Positions 30,305-40,927 are shown, numbered from the stretch's first letter. The stretch: DNA of 64,000 nt from Candidatus Zixiibacteriota bacterium (GCA_024280835.1 JAJRPJ010000006.1:422098-486097); one strand, 5' to 3'. Program-made: numbers and translations. Notes: generated by a model not told the origin, from the sequence alone.

Positions 30305-31075
30305 ATGGAAAATGAATCGAAATCAAGAATTGCAGATAGGACCCGCTGGCGTTTGGACGGCAAACGTGCGCTGGTGACTGGCGGCACAAGAGGAATAGGC
30401 CAAGCCATCACAGGTGAGCTGAGTGCATTGGGGGCTTCGACAGTGGCCGTTGCCCGAAATAATTCAGGAGCAGACTGCGAATTGATTTGTGCTGATATTA
30501 CTGTGGCCGAAGATCGGTTACGGATTATTGAAACTGTTGGCAAATCAGAAGCGGGGCTTGATATTTTGGTAAATAATGCCGGTGGTAATCTCAGAAAATT
30601 ACCAGAGGAGTATTCGCTGGATGAGGCGTGGGAGATTATTGAATTGAATATGGTGGCGACTTTTGAACTCTGTCGTTTGGCGTATCCATTGCTCAAAAAA
30701 TCTGGTGGTGTGATTGTCAATATCACCTCGGTGGCTTCGCTGTCGCATATGTCCTCTGGCGCGCCTTATGCCATGGCTAAAGCTGGAGTCAATCAATTGA
30801 CACGCAATCTTGCCACTGATTGGGCCAAGGACGGTATTCGAGTCAATGCCGTAGCGCCTTGGTATATCAACACACCACTTGCGGCGCCAGTATTTTCTGA
30901 CTCAGAAAAACTACAGTCAATAATCAAACGCACACCCATGAGGCGAATTGGTGAGCCAGAGGAAGTCGCGGCATTAGTGGCTTTCCTTTGCTTGCCTGCC
31001 GCGTCATATATTAGTGGACAGACAATTGCAGTTGATGGCGCCTATATGGCCAGTGGGTGGCAGTATCCAGCTTGA
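30305..31075 (+). CDS. SDR-family oxidoreductase
   Basis: ALVTGGTRGIGQAI, NNAGGN, YAMAKAGVNQLTRNLA, SGQTIAVDGAYMASGW. Confidence 0.92.
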   Translation: MENESKSRIADRTRWRLDGKRALVTGGTRGIGQAITGELSALGASTVAVARNNSGADCELICADITVAEDRLRIIETVGKSEAGLDILVNNAGGNLRKLPEEYSLDEAWEIIELNMVATFELCRLAYPLLKKSGGVIVNITSVASLSHMSSGAPYAMAKAGVNQLTRNLATDWAKDGIRVNAVAPWYINTPLAAPVFSDSEKLQSIIKRTPMRRIGEPEEVAALVAFLCLPAASYISGQTIAVDGAYMASGWQYPA

Positions 31076-31105
31076 TGCAATGGCTACTTGCTCAATTAGA
31101 TACAA

Positions 31106-33028
31106 TTAGTGAGTTTCTGATAAGTCACAAAACTGCTCTAGAGCTTCGGGGTTGGCTAACGCATCGCGATTGGTTTGCGTTTGTCCATTGACCGCTCGCA
31201 GAACAGCCATCTCAACTTTCTTGCCGCTGATTGTTCTGGGGATGTCTGTTACTTGTCGAATCAAAGCTGGAACATGACGTGGCGTTGTTTTAGCTCGAAT
31301 AGTGTCTTTGATGGTTTTGCGCAGAGAATCTGTTAGTGTCAGAGCATCGCGCAGAACAACAAACAGGACAATACGAATATCATCTTTCCACTTTTGTCCA
31401 ATGACAATACTATCGATAATTTCTGGTAGAGCTTCAACTGGATTATAGATTTCCGCGGCGCCAATTCGCACTCCACCAGGGTTGAGAGTGGTGTCAGAGC
31501 GACCATAGACAATCACTCCGCCATGCTCTGTAATTTCAACAAAGTCACCATGCTGCCAAACGTCAGGATAGCGTTCGAAATATGCCGCGCGATATAGAGA
31601 CTGGTCTGCATCATTCCAAAAACAAACTGGCTGCGATGGAAACGGAGCAGTGCAGACTAACTCTCCGACTCCTTTCTGCAGTGGTTTTCCATGGTCATCA
31701 AAAGCTTCAACTTTCATTCCAAGTCCGCGACATTGAATCTCTTCGGAGTACACAGGCAAGATAGGATTGCCGAGCATGAAGCAGGAGAGGATGTCTGTGC
31801 CGCCTGAAATTGATGAGAGTTGCAAATCAGATTTGACAGAGTCATAAACCCAGCGAAAATTTTCGGCGGTAAGCGGTGATCCTGTCGAGAGAATTGTCTT
31901 CAATGACGATAAGTCATGTTCTTGGCTTGGCTGCAAACCTCGTTTTTGACAGGTTGTCAAAAATTTAGGGCTGGTTCCGAAGGCGGTGATACGTTCGGCT
32001 TCGATTGCGCGCCAGAGTGTTGCTAAGTTTGGTTGCGCAGGTGAGCCGTCATAGAGGACAACAGTGGCGCCAATACCGAGTGCGCCGATTAGCCAATTCC
32101 ACATCATCCATCCGCAGGTAGTGTAATACGTGATAACATCGTCACTTGAGAGATTTGTGTGGAGCGAGTGCTCTTTCCAGTGCTGGAGCAATGTTCCACC
32201 TGCGCCATGGACAATACATTTTGGCGCGCCAGTGGTTCCCGATGAATACATGATATAGACAGGATGGTTGAAGGGTAACTGTTCGAAAGCCACCTCTTCT
32301 GTATCATTGTCCAACAAGTCATCCCAGTTTGATGATTCGGAACATATAGTGATAGTGGCTTTCAGTGACGGCAAATTGTCACTCAGTTTTTGTAAACGCC
32401 CACGGCAATCATAGCGTTTGCCTTGATATGTGTAAGCTCCAATGCCAAACAATACCGTTGGGGCTATTTGTTCGAAACGTGCGAGCGCTCCTGAAAGTCC
32501 AAAGTCAGGTGAGCACGAGCTCCACAGCGCTCCAATACTCGTTGTCGCCAGCATCGCAATCAATGCTTGAGGAATATTGGTAGTGTAGGCGGCGACTCGG
32601 TCGCCCTTAGTGACACCCAACTTCTTTAGGCCAGCGGCGCATTTGGCGACAGCGCTATACAATTCGGCAAAAGTCAATTCTTCACGGCCGCCAGACTCAT
32701 TGAGCGACACAAGAGCTACCCGACTGTCGCGGTAGCGGAGTAGGTTTTCGGCAAAGTTGAGTCGTGCGCCTTCGAACCATGTTGTCCCTAACATTCCTTG
32801 GCCAGAGATGACAGAAGTGTAAGAGGCGCTATGAATGATTTGCGACTCGCGCCAGATTAACTCCCAGAAATCTGCGGGATGTTCGATTGACCAACTATAT
32901 AAGTCAGAGTATATCTGAAATGATTTGCCTGCAGAGGTAGAAGCTTTGCGCATGAAACGCTGCATGTTCGAGGCGATGCAACGCTCATCTGACGGAACCC
33001 AGAGTGGTGTTTGTTTCTCGGCGCTCAT
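31106..33028 (-). CDS. aacS: Acetoacetyl-CoA synthetase
   Basis: YSSGTTGAPKCIVHGAGG, GRSDTTLNPGGVRIGAAEIY, MSAEKQTPLWVPSDE; ANL superfamily. Confidence 0.88.
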   Translation of the reverse strand: MSAEKQTPLWVPSDERCIASNMQRFMRKASTSAGKSFQIYSDLYSWSIEHPADFWELIWRESQIIHSASYTSVISGQGMLGTTWFEGARLNFAENLLRYRDSRVALVSLNESGGREELTFAELYSAVAKCAAGLKKLGVTKGDRVAAYTTNIPQALIAMLATTSIGALWSSCSPDFGLSGALARFEQIAPTVLFGIGAYTYQGKRYDCRGRLQKLSDNLPSLKATITICSESSNWDDLLDNDTEEVAFEQLPFNHPVYIMYSSGTTGAPKCIVHGAGGTLLQHWKEHSLHTNLSSDDVITYYTTCGWMMWNWLIGALGIGATVVLYDGSPAQPNLATLWRAIEAERITAFGTSPKFLTTCQKRGLQPSQEHDLSSLKTILSTGSPLTAENFRWVYDSVKSDLQLSSISGGTDILSCFMLGNPILPVYSEEIQCRGLGMKVEAFDDHGKPLQKGVGELVCTAPFPSQPVCFWNDADQSLYRAAYFERYPDVWQHGDFVEITEHGGVIVYGRSDTTLNPGGVRIGAAEIYNPVEALPEIIDSIVIGQKWKDDIRIVLFVVLRDALTLTDSLRKTIKDTIRAKTTPRHVPALIRQVTDIPRTISGKKVEMAVLRAVNGQTQTNRDALANPEALEQFCDLSETH

Positions 33029-33032
33029 GAAC

Positions 33033-34046
33033 TCAGGTCGAGGCAAGTGTTTCGTGCGCGTAGACAAGTGTCATCCAAGCCAAAGTTACTAGCTCTTCGG
33101 TTTGCTGTGAGTCACATTCGGTATCGTCGAGAGCTCGCTTGGCGATTTGCTCATAAGCGGTCATGGTGTTTTCTGTGCGCGCTAGTTGAAGCCAAGTCCG
33201 ATGATCACTATCGCGCAAATAGTTCCGCACGATATAGCCACTGGCAGCGCTAAGTGGTTTATCGCGCTCGACGAACTCTCTGGCTTCAGCAAACGATGGA
33301 ATCTGACTTGCCCCTGCGAGAAGCGAAAGGTTCGACGCAGTCAGGAGTTTTGATTTGCGAACAAACTCTGGTAAGCCTGCAAAGCCAATTTGCGAGCCGC
33401 CAGTTGGTTTGGCAATTTCAAAAACCGCGGCTCCAGAGGAGCGGCAATATGTAGCTCCACCCATGCGCGCCACCAAGTCGAGTTTCTTCAAATCAACACT
33501 GCCATCGTTCATTATTTTATCGGAGAGATGAAAACGAAGGACTTCACAAATCGCCAAGTTACCTGATGCGCCGCCTTCACCTAGTGTCACCATTTGAGTT
33601 AGTTTGCACTCCATTTGAAAAGGAGATTCCAAAACACGTGGTGGTTTGACTGTCACAGAATCGATTGGTGTCAGTCCGCTTTTTTCAAATTCATTGACAC
33701 CAGAATCAAAGTCTGCCGAGGCGAGATTGACTTGCTGAGCAATGTCGTATGTGACGACTTGTATGACACACTCTTTGGTGTCCATAATGTTGGTGTATGT
33801 GTCTTTGACCGAAGAGTCGCGCAAGCGCCGTGATGGCGAAAAAGCGACAATTGGCGGGTTAGCCGAAAAAGCATTAAAAAAAGAAAACGGCGACAGATTA
33901 ACACAGCCATCACTGGAAATAGTGGAGACCAAAGCAATCGGACGCGGTGAAACACCAGCGAGCAAGTATCCAAAGACATCCTTGATAGGAGCGGTCTTGG
34001 GGTCAATCTCACGCATTGAATTCTCAATAGGTTTGTCAACGGCCAT
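33033..34046 (-). CDS. Flavin reductase-like domain protein with C-terminal extension
   Basis: YLLAGVSPRPIALVSTISSDGCVNLSPFSFFNAFSANPPIVAFSPSRR. Confidence 0.82.
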   Translation of the reverse strand: MAVDKPIENSMREIDPKTAPIKDVFGYLLAGVSPRPIALVSTISSDGCVNLSPFSFFNAFSANPPIVAFSPSRRLRDSSVKDTYTNIMDTKECVIQVVTYDIAQQVNLASADFDSGVNEFEKSGLTPIDSVTVKPPRVLESPFQMECKLTQMVTLGEGGASGNLAICEVLRFHLSDKIMNDGSVDLKKLDLVARMGGATYCRSSGAAVFEIAKPTGGSQIGFAGLPEFVRKSKLLTASNLSLLAGASQIPSFAEAREFVERDKPLSAASGYIVRNYLRDSDHRTWLQLARTENTMTAYEQIAKRALDDTECDSQQTEELVTLAWMTLVYAHETLAST

Positions 34047-34047
34047 A

Positions 34048-35115
34048 TCAGGCAGACGCTCCAGATGTCATCTTCTTTTTCGCCAAAATAGAATAGTCTT
34101 GTGGCTGTTTCTTGATAGCATGCGTCAATACACCTAACTCTTCGACACGCAATTCAATTGTGTCACCTTCAGTCAGCCAGACTGGTGTATATGTTTCTCC
34201 TGCGGCTTTGGCTTCAAGCGCACGTGAACCATTTAGTTCAAGATAACAGCCGGTACCGACTGTGCCTGAACCAATGACATCACCTGGGAAAACCTCGACC
34301 CCATAACTGACGCGCTCAATGATTTCAGCGAAGGTCCAGTTCATGTCCTTAAGGTTTCCTTCGGAAACCAACTTGCCGTTGTGATAGGCTGTCATCGGCA
34401 AGTCATACTGGTTGCCATTGCCGCCTGTTACCAATTTGCTTTGTAGTTCGTCGGGTGTCAGCAAGAATGGTCCGATTGAAGTGGCGAAGTCTTTGCCTTT
34501 AGCAGGACCAAGGTTGAGTTTCATCTCTTCGAGTTGCAATGTTCGCGCCGAAAAATCATTCATGATAGTGAAACCAGCGATATATGAATCAGCTTCTGAG
34601 GCAGGAATGTTTTTGCCGCGTTTGCCAATGACAATTGCCACTTCAAGTTCAAAATCTAGACGCTCAAAATGATCCTGCTCAACTATCAAATCACCACCAC
34701 CGAGAATACTTTGATGGTTCGTGAAGTAGAATACAGGAAATTGATCAAACTCAGGAATCATCTCAACGCCACGATTGCGTCTGGCAGTGGCGACATGCTG
34801 ACGAAACGCGTAGGCATCTCGGCAAGAAGGCGGATGTGGAACTGGCGCTAGTAGTGACACTTCGGCCAAACTGCCAACAGCCACACCTTCGCCAGCCTGA
34901 CATTGTGTAGCCACAGCTTGTGCAATTGCCATAGCTTGCTCGCCGCCATTCAACAACTGCGCCATCGTCTTTGGTAGGCTCAAACTGTTTTTCTTGGCGC
35001 TATCATGCAAATCGAAAACAGTGTAGGCTCCGCTACCATTGTCAGCGCTGGCGCTAGTGATGAGCAGGCCAACTCGCTCGGCGTCTGTGGCGTTTGTATA
35101 GGAAACAAATTTCAT
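34048..35115 (-). CDS. Fumarylacetoacetate hydrolase family protein
   Basis: DFELEVAIVIGKRGKNIPASEADSYIAGFTIMNDFSARTLQ, FPGDVIGSGTVGTGCYLE. Confidence 0.9.
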   Translation of the reverse strand: MKFVSYTNATDAERVGLLITSASADNGSGAYTVFDLHDSAKKNSLSLPKTMAQLLNGGEQAMAIAQAVATQCQAGEGVAVGSLAEVSLLAPVPHPPSCRDAYAFRQHVATARRNRGVEMIPEFDQFPVFYFTNHQSILGGGDLIVEQDHFERLDFELEVAIVIGKRGKNIPASEADSYIAGFTIMNDFSARTLQLEEMKLNLGPAKGKDFATSIGPFLLTPDELQSKLVTGGNGNQYDLPMTAYHNGKLVSEGNLKDMNWTFAEIIERVSYGVEVFPGDVIGSGTVGTGCYLELNGSRALEAKAAGETYTPVWLTEGDTIELRVEELGVLTHAIKKQPQDYSILAKKKMTSGASA

Positions 35116-35160
35116 GACTATATAATCCTTTATGTATGTAATATTTGCAAGAGTTTACTG

Positions 35161-36324
35161 TCAGCGCTTCAATAATGACCAGACAGTTTCGATGACTTCC
35201 AAAGCAAAGATGTCGTCCTCGGAAGTTCCAGTGTTGATACGTACGCCGCAAGGGGCGCCGAAAGCTTTTGTATGACGTAATATCAAACCGCGATTCAAAC
35301 ATTCTTCAGCGAAATCTGCGGCCTGCTCTTCGTCGGCAAGAATCAAGAGCAAAAAGTTCGCATGTGATTTGATATATCTAAGTCCAAGCTTATCAAAACC
35401 ATCAGTCAATTGCTTCATTGAGCTCTTGTTCAGCTGAATTGTCTGCTCAACGAACTTGGTGTCACCCAAAGCAGCGACAGCCGCCGATTGCGCTGGATGC
35501 GCTGGCTCAAATGGAAGCTTGATCTTGTATAATTCCTTTATCAGACGCTCAGGTCCGACAGCATAACCTACACGCAAACCAGCTAGGCCGTAATCCTTAG
35601 AGAAGGTGCGTGTGACAATCAAATTCTCGCGTCTATACTTCATTCCATCAGGGTAATTTGTATCGCCGCACGCATAATTGTAATAGGCCTCATCAAGGAT
35701 AATGAGAATATTCTGCGGTACTTTTTCAATAAACTCATCCAGCGCAACTTTCGGAATCATTTTTCCAGTTGGGTTGTTTGGGTTGGCGAGATAGATGATT
35801 TTTGTGCGTGGTGTGATTGCCGCAACAATAGCCTGCAAATCATAGGCATAGTCTTTCATTGGCGCTGTGACAATATTTCGATTACATTTTTTCGTATTGA
35901 CGAAAACCCCAATGAATGTCGCCTCACCAGTGAGAATCTCATCATCCACATCACTGAAAGCAGCAATAATATAACTCATGAGTGAGTCAATGCCCGCTCC
36001 ACAGATTATTTCTTTGCGCGGCCGGCCATGATACTCAGACAGCGCAGTTGTCAACTCATATGCGCCTGGGTCAACATAACGATAGGCCCCATTGAGAGAC
36101 TCTTGCACCGCTTTCAAAGCCAATGGCGAACAGCCCAATGGGTTTTCATTTGAGGCGAGTTTGACTATGCGCTTCAATCCTTTCTCGCGAGCCAATTCGG
36201 AAATCAGTTTTCCTGATTGGTAAGGAGTCAAATTGCGAATATAGTCAGGCGCTTGAACGCCTGTGTTTTTCTGCGATGGTGTCTTTGGCATGTCGGTAGT
36301 ATTGTGTGTTGTATTAAGTGTCAT
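35161..36324 (-). CDS. Histidinol-phosphate/aromatic aminotransferase family (PLP)
   Basis: KLASNENPLGCSPLALKAV, YLANPNNPTGKMIP, RTFSKDYGLAGLRVGYAVG. Confidence 0.88.
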   Translation of the reverse strand: MTLNTTHNTTDMPKTPSQKNTGVQAPDYIRNLTPYQSGKLISELAREKGLKRIVKLASNENPLGCSPLALKAVQESLNGAYRYVDPGAYELTTALSEYHGRPRKEIICGAGIDSLMSYIIAAFSDVDDEILTGEATFIGVFVNTKKCNRNIVTAPMKDYAYDLQAIVAAITPRTKIIYLANPNNPTGKMIPKVALDEFIEKVPQNILIILDEAYYNYACGDTNYPDGMKYRRENLIVTRTFSKDYGLAGLRVGYAVGPERLIKELYKIKLPFEPAHPAQSAAVAALGDTKFVEQTIQLNKSSMKQLTDGFDKLGLRYIKSHANFLLLILADEEQAADFAEECLNRGLILRHTKAFGAPCGVRINTGTSEDDIFALEVIETVWSLLKR

Positions 36325-36329
36325 CGCGC

Positions 36330-37499
36330 TCAATCTCCTGAGAGCCATGACTTTGAATATTCTTTGTCTATCGAATCACGCACATTTGTAGTCACTAGAA
36401 GCGGTGAAAATGTATCGACCATGACTGCGTATTCTTTTGTCTCTTTGGCGCCAACAGATGATTCTGTCTTGCCAGGCTGTGGGCCGTGTGGCATGCCGCC
36501 TGGATGCAAAGTGATTGAACCTTCTTCAACACCTGTGCGAGACATGAAGTCTCCTTCGACATAATACAAAACTTCGTCACTATCAATATTCGAATGGAAG
36601 TACGGAGCTGGAATTGCGTTTGGATAAAAATCAAAAAGTCTTGGTACAAAATTGCAAACAATAAAATGTTGCGTTTTGAAAACCAAATGTACAGGCGGCG
36701 GCAGATGTATTCTGCCAACTTTGGGATGATAGTCTTTGATATTGAAAGCAAAAGGATACAAATAACCATCCCAGCCAACGACACCATACGGGTGGTCAGG
36801 CATGATATGTTCAAAATAGCGATTACCCATTTTGACTATAATCCGAAACTCGCCAGATTCATCAATAGGGTTCAAATCTTGCGGAAGTTTGAAATCACGT
36901 TCGGCATAAGGCGCATCTTCGCTGAGCTGACCGTATTCACACATGAAGTGGCGAGGGATTTCATAAGCGGTACTAGACTCAACTATGAGCAGTTTGTTAT
37001 TGGCGCTGTAATCATCGAATTTGAATTGATGTGTCACTGCGCGCGGTATGATAAACTGATCGCCAGCGACAAAAGGAATATCACCGTAATCGCTTTTGAA
37101 AACACCTGAGCCATAATGCACAAAGACATATTCAGCTCCATAGGCATTGCGGTAGAAATCGTCAGTGTCTTTGTTGATATGTGCGGTGGCCATTGAGCAA
37201 TGTTCGTTCTTCAAAAACACATTTCTGGATCTAATAAAATCACCAGGTGTTTGTTTCTTATCTGTGTAGCAATGATAATATAAGACAGGGGCTTCGGGCC
37301 AAGTGACATCCTTGTGTAAGTCCAGTTCCTTGACACTCAGGACTTTAGTTGGCAGATGAATATGGTATTTTGTTGAATAGACTCCCGAGAATCCTTTGCT
37401 GGAAACTAATTCCTCACGGTAAAGTGATTTACCATCGGGCTTATAGAATGTCGTGTGCTTGACACGCGGAATTTCGCCGAGTTTATGATAGTGTGGCAT
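36330..37499 (-). CDS. hmgA: Homogentisate 1,2-dioxygenase
   Basis: MPHYHKLGEIPRVKHT..., VHYGSGVF, SDEVLYYVEGDFMSRTGVEEGSITLHPGGMPHGPQPG. Confidence 0.92.
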   Translation of the reverse strand: MPHYHKLGEIPRVKHTTFYKPDGKSLYREELVSSKGFSGVYSTKYHIHLPTKVLSVKELDLHKDVTWPEAPVLYYHCYTDKKQTPGDFIRSRNVFLKNEHCSMATAHINKDTDDFYRNAYGAEYVFVHYGSGVFKSDYGDIPFVAGDQFIIPRAVTHQFKFDDYSANNKLLIVESSTAYEIPRHFMCEYGQLSEDAPYAERDFKLPQDLNPIDESGEFRIIVKMGNRYFEHIMPDHPYGVVGWDGYLYPFAFNIKDYHPKVGRIHLPPPVHLVFKTQHFIVCNFVPRLFDFYPNAIPAPYFHSNIDSDEVLYYVEGDFMSRTGVEEGSITLHPGGMPHGPQPGKTESSVGAKETKEYAVMVDTFSPLLVTTNVRDSIDKEYSKSWLSGD

Positions 37500-37634
37500 A
37501 TATGTTCTGCTTCTCTTTATTGTCTGGTTTTGTTCCTGAGAAAAGTGTCGGGTCACAATTTTCGCTTTCGCGAAAACAAAGACCCAACACAACAATGTTG
37601 TGCTTTTCGAAAATGCAGCGCTTTGTCGAAGTCA

Positions 37635-38783
37635 CTAGCAAGGTGGCATGACATCCTCTGGGCTACGCTCAAGATTACCACGTAATTGCTGGTCGAGTTC
37701 AATAGACTCAAAGAGAGCCTGGAAATTACCCTTGCCGAATCCTTCACTGCCGCCGTGACGTTGAATAATCTCAAAGAAAAATGTCGGACGGTCACCAATT
37801 GGTTTGGTGAACAATTGTAGCAAATAACCATTGCTCTCTTTGTCACAGAGGATGCGATGTTTTTGCAAGTCGTCAATGTTCTCTTCAATATTTAGATCTT
37901 CACGACCGCGGAGCATGTCATAGTATGTATCAGGAATATTCAGAAACTCCATGCCGTTATGGCGAAGCGCCGCGATCGTCTTGACGATGTCTTCGGTTTG
38001 AATTGCGATATGTTGCACGCCCGAACCATAGTACTGCTCAATGTATTCTTCAATTTGCGATTTTTTCATGCCGCGATAGGGTTCGTTAATCGGATTGCGA
38101 ATGACACTATCGGCTGAACGCACTACTTTCGACAGGAGTGATGAAAACTTTGTACCAATGTCCCCTGCTTTGAAATCGACAAAAGTCTCAAAACCCATGC
38201 AGGAATTGAAATACTCCGCCCAAAGTGACATTTCGTTTTCGCGAACATTGCCAACGATATGATCGATGCCGATGATGCCTGTGTCTTTGGCTTCCAAATT
38301 CAATTGCTGAACAGGCACACAGTATTTTGGTTTGAACAGATAGTCATAATGATCACGATTGACGTAAACCAACTCAGTGTCATCATAAAGACGAATCGCA
38401 GCTTCTTCGACATAGCCATGTATGTCTTCGAGTTTCTCTGGCCGACGCACCATCACCGCGCCGCGTGATGTCGCATAGTTGAAAGCCGCCGTGACATCAT
38501 CAACCTCAATCGCCCAGCGCTTAACTCCGTCGCCATGCTTTTGGATAAATCCCCAAACTTCATAATTGCTGGGCTGAGCGGGGGAGGTGACTACAAACTT
38601 GAGATTGTTTTTGGTTAGGTAGTAAGAAACTGTGTCGCGGACACCTGTTTCTGGACCCAAATAGGCCGTGATTTCCATGCCGAAGACCTTGGCATACCAA
38701 TAGGCGACCATTTTCGCCGAGCCGACATAGAACTCTACGAAATCATATTTACGAATACCAATAGGATCTTTTGGATTAGACAT
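37635..38783 (-). CDS. hppD: 4-hydroxyphenylpyruvate dioxygenase
   Basis: IGIDHIVGNV, GVQHIAIQTEDIVKTIAALRHNGMEFL, FFEIIQRHGGSEGFGKGNFQALFESIE. Confidence 0.95.
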   Translation of the reverse strand: MSNPKDPIGIRKYDFVEFYVGSAKMVAYWYAKVFGMEITAYLGPETGVRDTVSYYLTKNNLKFVVTSPAQPSNYEVWGFIQKHGDGVKRWAIEVDDVTAAFNYATSRGAVMVRRPEKLEDIHGYVEEAAIRLYDDTELVYVNRDHYDYLFKPKYCVPVQQLNLEAKDTGIIGIDHIVGNVRENEMSLWAEYFNSCMGFETFVDFKAGDIGTKFSSLLSKVVRSADSVIRNPINEPYRGMKKSQIEEYIEQYYGSGVQHIAIQTEDIVKTIAALRHNGMEFLNIPDTYYDMLRGREDLNIEENIDDLQKHRILCDKESNGYLLQLFTKPIGDRPTFFFEIIQRHGGSEGFGKGNFQALFESIELDQQLRGNLERSPEDVMPPC

Positions 38784-39200
38784 AACGCTATGCACTCCAT
38801 AACATATTGCCCCAAAGCAAGATACGCGATATGGCGCCCTGCTGAGCTGGCAAGGTTTTAGATTTGATCGCCACCGATTTGGGCAAAAACAAACTCCCAT
38901 ATCGGCCTGCCCAATCGCGGGTAGCGCTTCCTTACATTATACGCAATAATATTGAGAAAATGAAGCCTCACAAACTAACCTAGGGATGAGTGGGTTTCTG
39001 CTGAGTTCCCCTGAGATGTTCAAATCAACAGATAGATTTGTTCTTTACATGCAATTAGTACAAGGTATTACAAGAAGTTATGATTTTTTTTGAAATGATT
39101 TCACCTGCCACTGAATTTTGGCTATTTCGCTGTCGATATTTCAGGTAGAAGACAAGAAATTACCTCAACAAAAACTACATAACTCAATTTAGGAGATTCT

Positions 39201-39644
39201 ATGCCTCAGACTACAGCCCAGAAGAAGAATGCCTCAAAGACAACATTGACAATCGCCATGACACTTGTTGCGGCGCTAATGTTAACCGTTGGATGCGGTA
39301 GTAGCAGTAATCCTAGCGCGTCGCTAAATGCTTTCCAGCCGGAAATAATTAACAATGCCGACGCTTTTTCATTCCAAGCCACAGCTGTTGAAAATGTCAC
39401 AGCGACAATGGTTTATACCTGGCAGAACACTGGCCAGCAGGCGACAATCAATCACTCTTCAGCTGTCGATTCTGGCACTGTCTCGGTGACAATTTTGGAT
39501 GCCAATGGCACCCAAGTTTATGCCAATCCCTTGGTAGCCAGTCTCAATGAGCCAACCGCCGCTGGTGTAGCTGGCGCTTGGACAGTCACTGTGGTAGTGA
39601 CCAATGTCTACGGCACACTCAATTTCCGCGCTGATAAGTTATAG
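39201..39644 (+). CDS. Small secreted lipoprotein, unknown function
   Basis: Signal peptide with lipobox LTVGC; Shine-Dalgarno-like AGGAG upstream; beta-rich sequence. Confidence 0.7.
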   Translation: MPQTTAQKKNASKTTLTIAMTLVAALMLTVGCGSSSNPSASLNAFQPEIINNADAFSFQATAVENVTATMVYTWQNTGQQATINHSSAVDSGTVSVTILDANGTQVYANPLVASLNEPTAAGVAGAWTVTVVVTNVYGTLNFRADKL

Positions 39645-39692
39645 CAGTACACCTCAGAATATTTTTTGCTTGCTCGACACCTTGGAGATAGC

Positions 39693-39727
39693 CAGCCCGT
39701 CAGAGAAATCTGACGGGCTGTTTATTG
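39693..39727 (+). terminator. Rho-independent terminator
   Basis: Perfect 12-bp stem CAGCCCGTCAGA/TCTGACGGGCTG with GAAA loop, followed by TTTATT. Confidence 0.85.
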
Positions 39728-39756
39728 GATATTGAATGAAAGTCCTCTGGATGACG

Positions 39757-39942
39757 CTAGGGTCTGTTAGTTAACATCCCGCCGAGGAAGAAGGCGAACC
39801 CAAGCACACAATCGCAATGTGGGCAGGAATACATGACTTCTTTTTTGACCATGCCTTCGACGTCTTTCTGGACTTCATCCGCGCTATCTTTTCGGGTAGA
39901 ATCGAGTGTTACTTCTTCTTTACAATGTGGACATTTGGCCAT
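39757..39942 (-). CDS. Small zinc-ribbon-like protein
   Basis: MAKCPHCKEEV...YSCPHCDCVLGF: paired CPHC motifs, 61 aa. Confidence 0.65.
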   Translation of the reverse strand: MAKCPHCKEEVTLDSTRKDSADEVQKDVEGMVKKEVMYSCPHCDCVLGFAFFLGGMLTNRP

Positions 39943-40051
39943 GATGTGCTTTCCCTTAGGTTTTGTTTGAATTAGAATTACTTTGATTCGTATGTATGCA
40001 ATACTATCGTACCGACAGATTCTTCGAGAAAAAGTATAAGGAGATTGTAAC

Positions 40052-40927
40052 TCAATCCTCCATAGTGAAAAGGAGTTCATCTGAACTGAATTCAGGCGCA
40101 TTCTCAAGAGATTCCAACTCGTTTCGAATTGTCATAATTTCTGCCGAGTGAAAACCTACGCTCTTGCCAAATACTTCCAAGATAGATAAGTACCATTTGA
40201 TCCCAAAAAATAAAGCACCCAAGGCTTCACCTATCCCGTACTTAGGACAGAATTGAGCTTTTTCCACGTCTAAGTATCTCATCTGATTTGAATTTCCAGA
40301 GTGGACTTCCTGCGAGAAGAGGCGATACAATTTGAAGTATTCCCATCCCAAGCCAACTTCTTCTGCCATACTTTCTAATTTTCGACCTGACCAGTCATAG
40401 CGATACTTAGGAGGTACAGTTTTTTCAGTCTCAGGAATTCCAAATTCATCTCTTGCCTCTGAAAGCTGGTCAAGAGCTAACTGTAGCATATTCGAGATTC
40501 GGCTTTTTTCTGATTCAGAGATGTAGTTACTTTTTAGTGCCTGTTGCATGAAGAAAGGTCTGTTTAAAGCTTGATGTGATGAGAACATTTTGGCTCTTGG
40601 TATTGGTTTTTGAGCGATATATAGAACAGTTATCGCTTGTTCTAGTAACTTTCTGCAGATTGTTGTCCCGTCACCGACGAGTCCTGAGTCAACCAGCTTA
40701 CTGAGAGAAATGAGACATTCAGTTGCTTTGAAGGACTGCCAAGCGTAAATACGCTTTTCGCAACCGATATCATCCATTTTAGCACTCTTCTTGTGTAAGT
40801 AACTGAAAACGTCAGTGTGAATATCAATAGCACGATCTGCAAGTGCGAAGTACTTAGGGTACTTCAGGTTCAAGTCGATACTGAAATCGAGGCAGCCGAT
40901 TGTTGATTCTGTTCTTGTCTTATCCAT
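40052..40927 (-). CDS. Hypothetical protein (possibly DUF5677-like)
   Basis: Full-length ORF; helical ARSLLE-type pattern (GTTICRKLLEQAITVLYIA). Confidence 0.55.
   Translation of the reverse strand: MDKTRTESTIGCLDFSIDLNLKYPKYFALADRAIDIHTDVFSYLHKKSAKMDDIGCEKRIYAWQSFKATECLISLSKLVDSGLVGDGTTICRKLLEQAITVLYIAQKPIPRAKMFSSHQALNRPFFMQQALKSNYISESEKSRISNMLQLALDQLSEARDEFGIPETEKTVPPKYRYDWSGRKLESMAEEVGLGWEYFKLYRLFSQEVHSGNSNQMRYLDVEKAQFCPKYGIGEALGALFFGIKWYLSILEVFGKSVGFHSAEIMTIRNELESLENAPEFSSDELLFTMED

Noticed and set aside
36594-37109. 171-aa ORF on + strand
   Set aside because: Antisense to hmgA; no motif.
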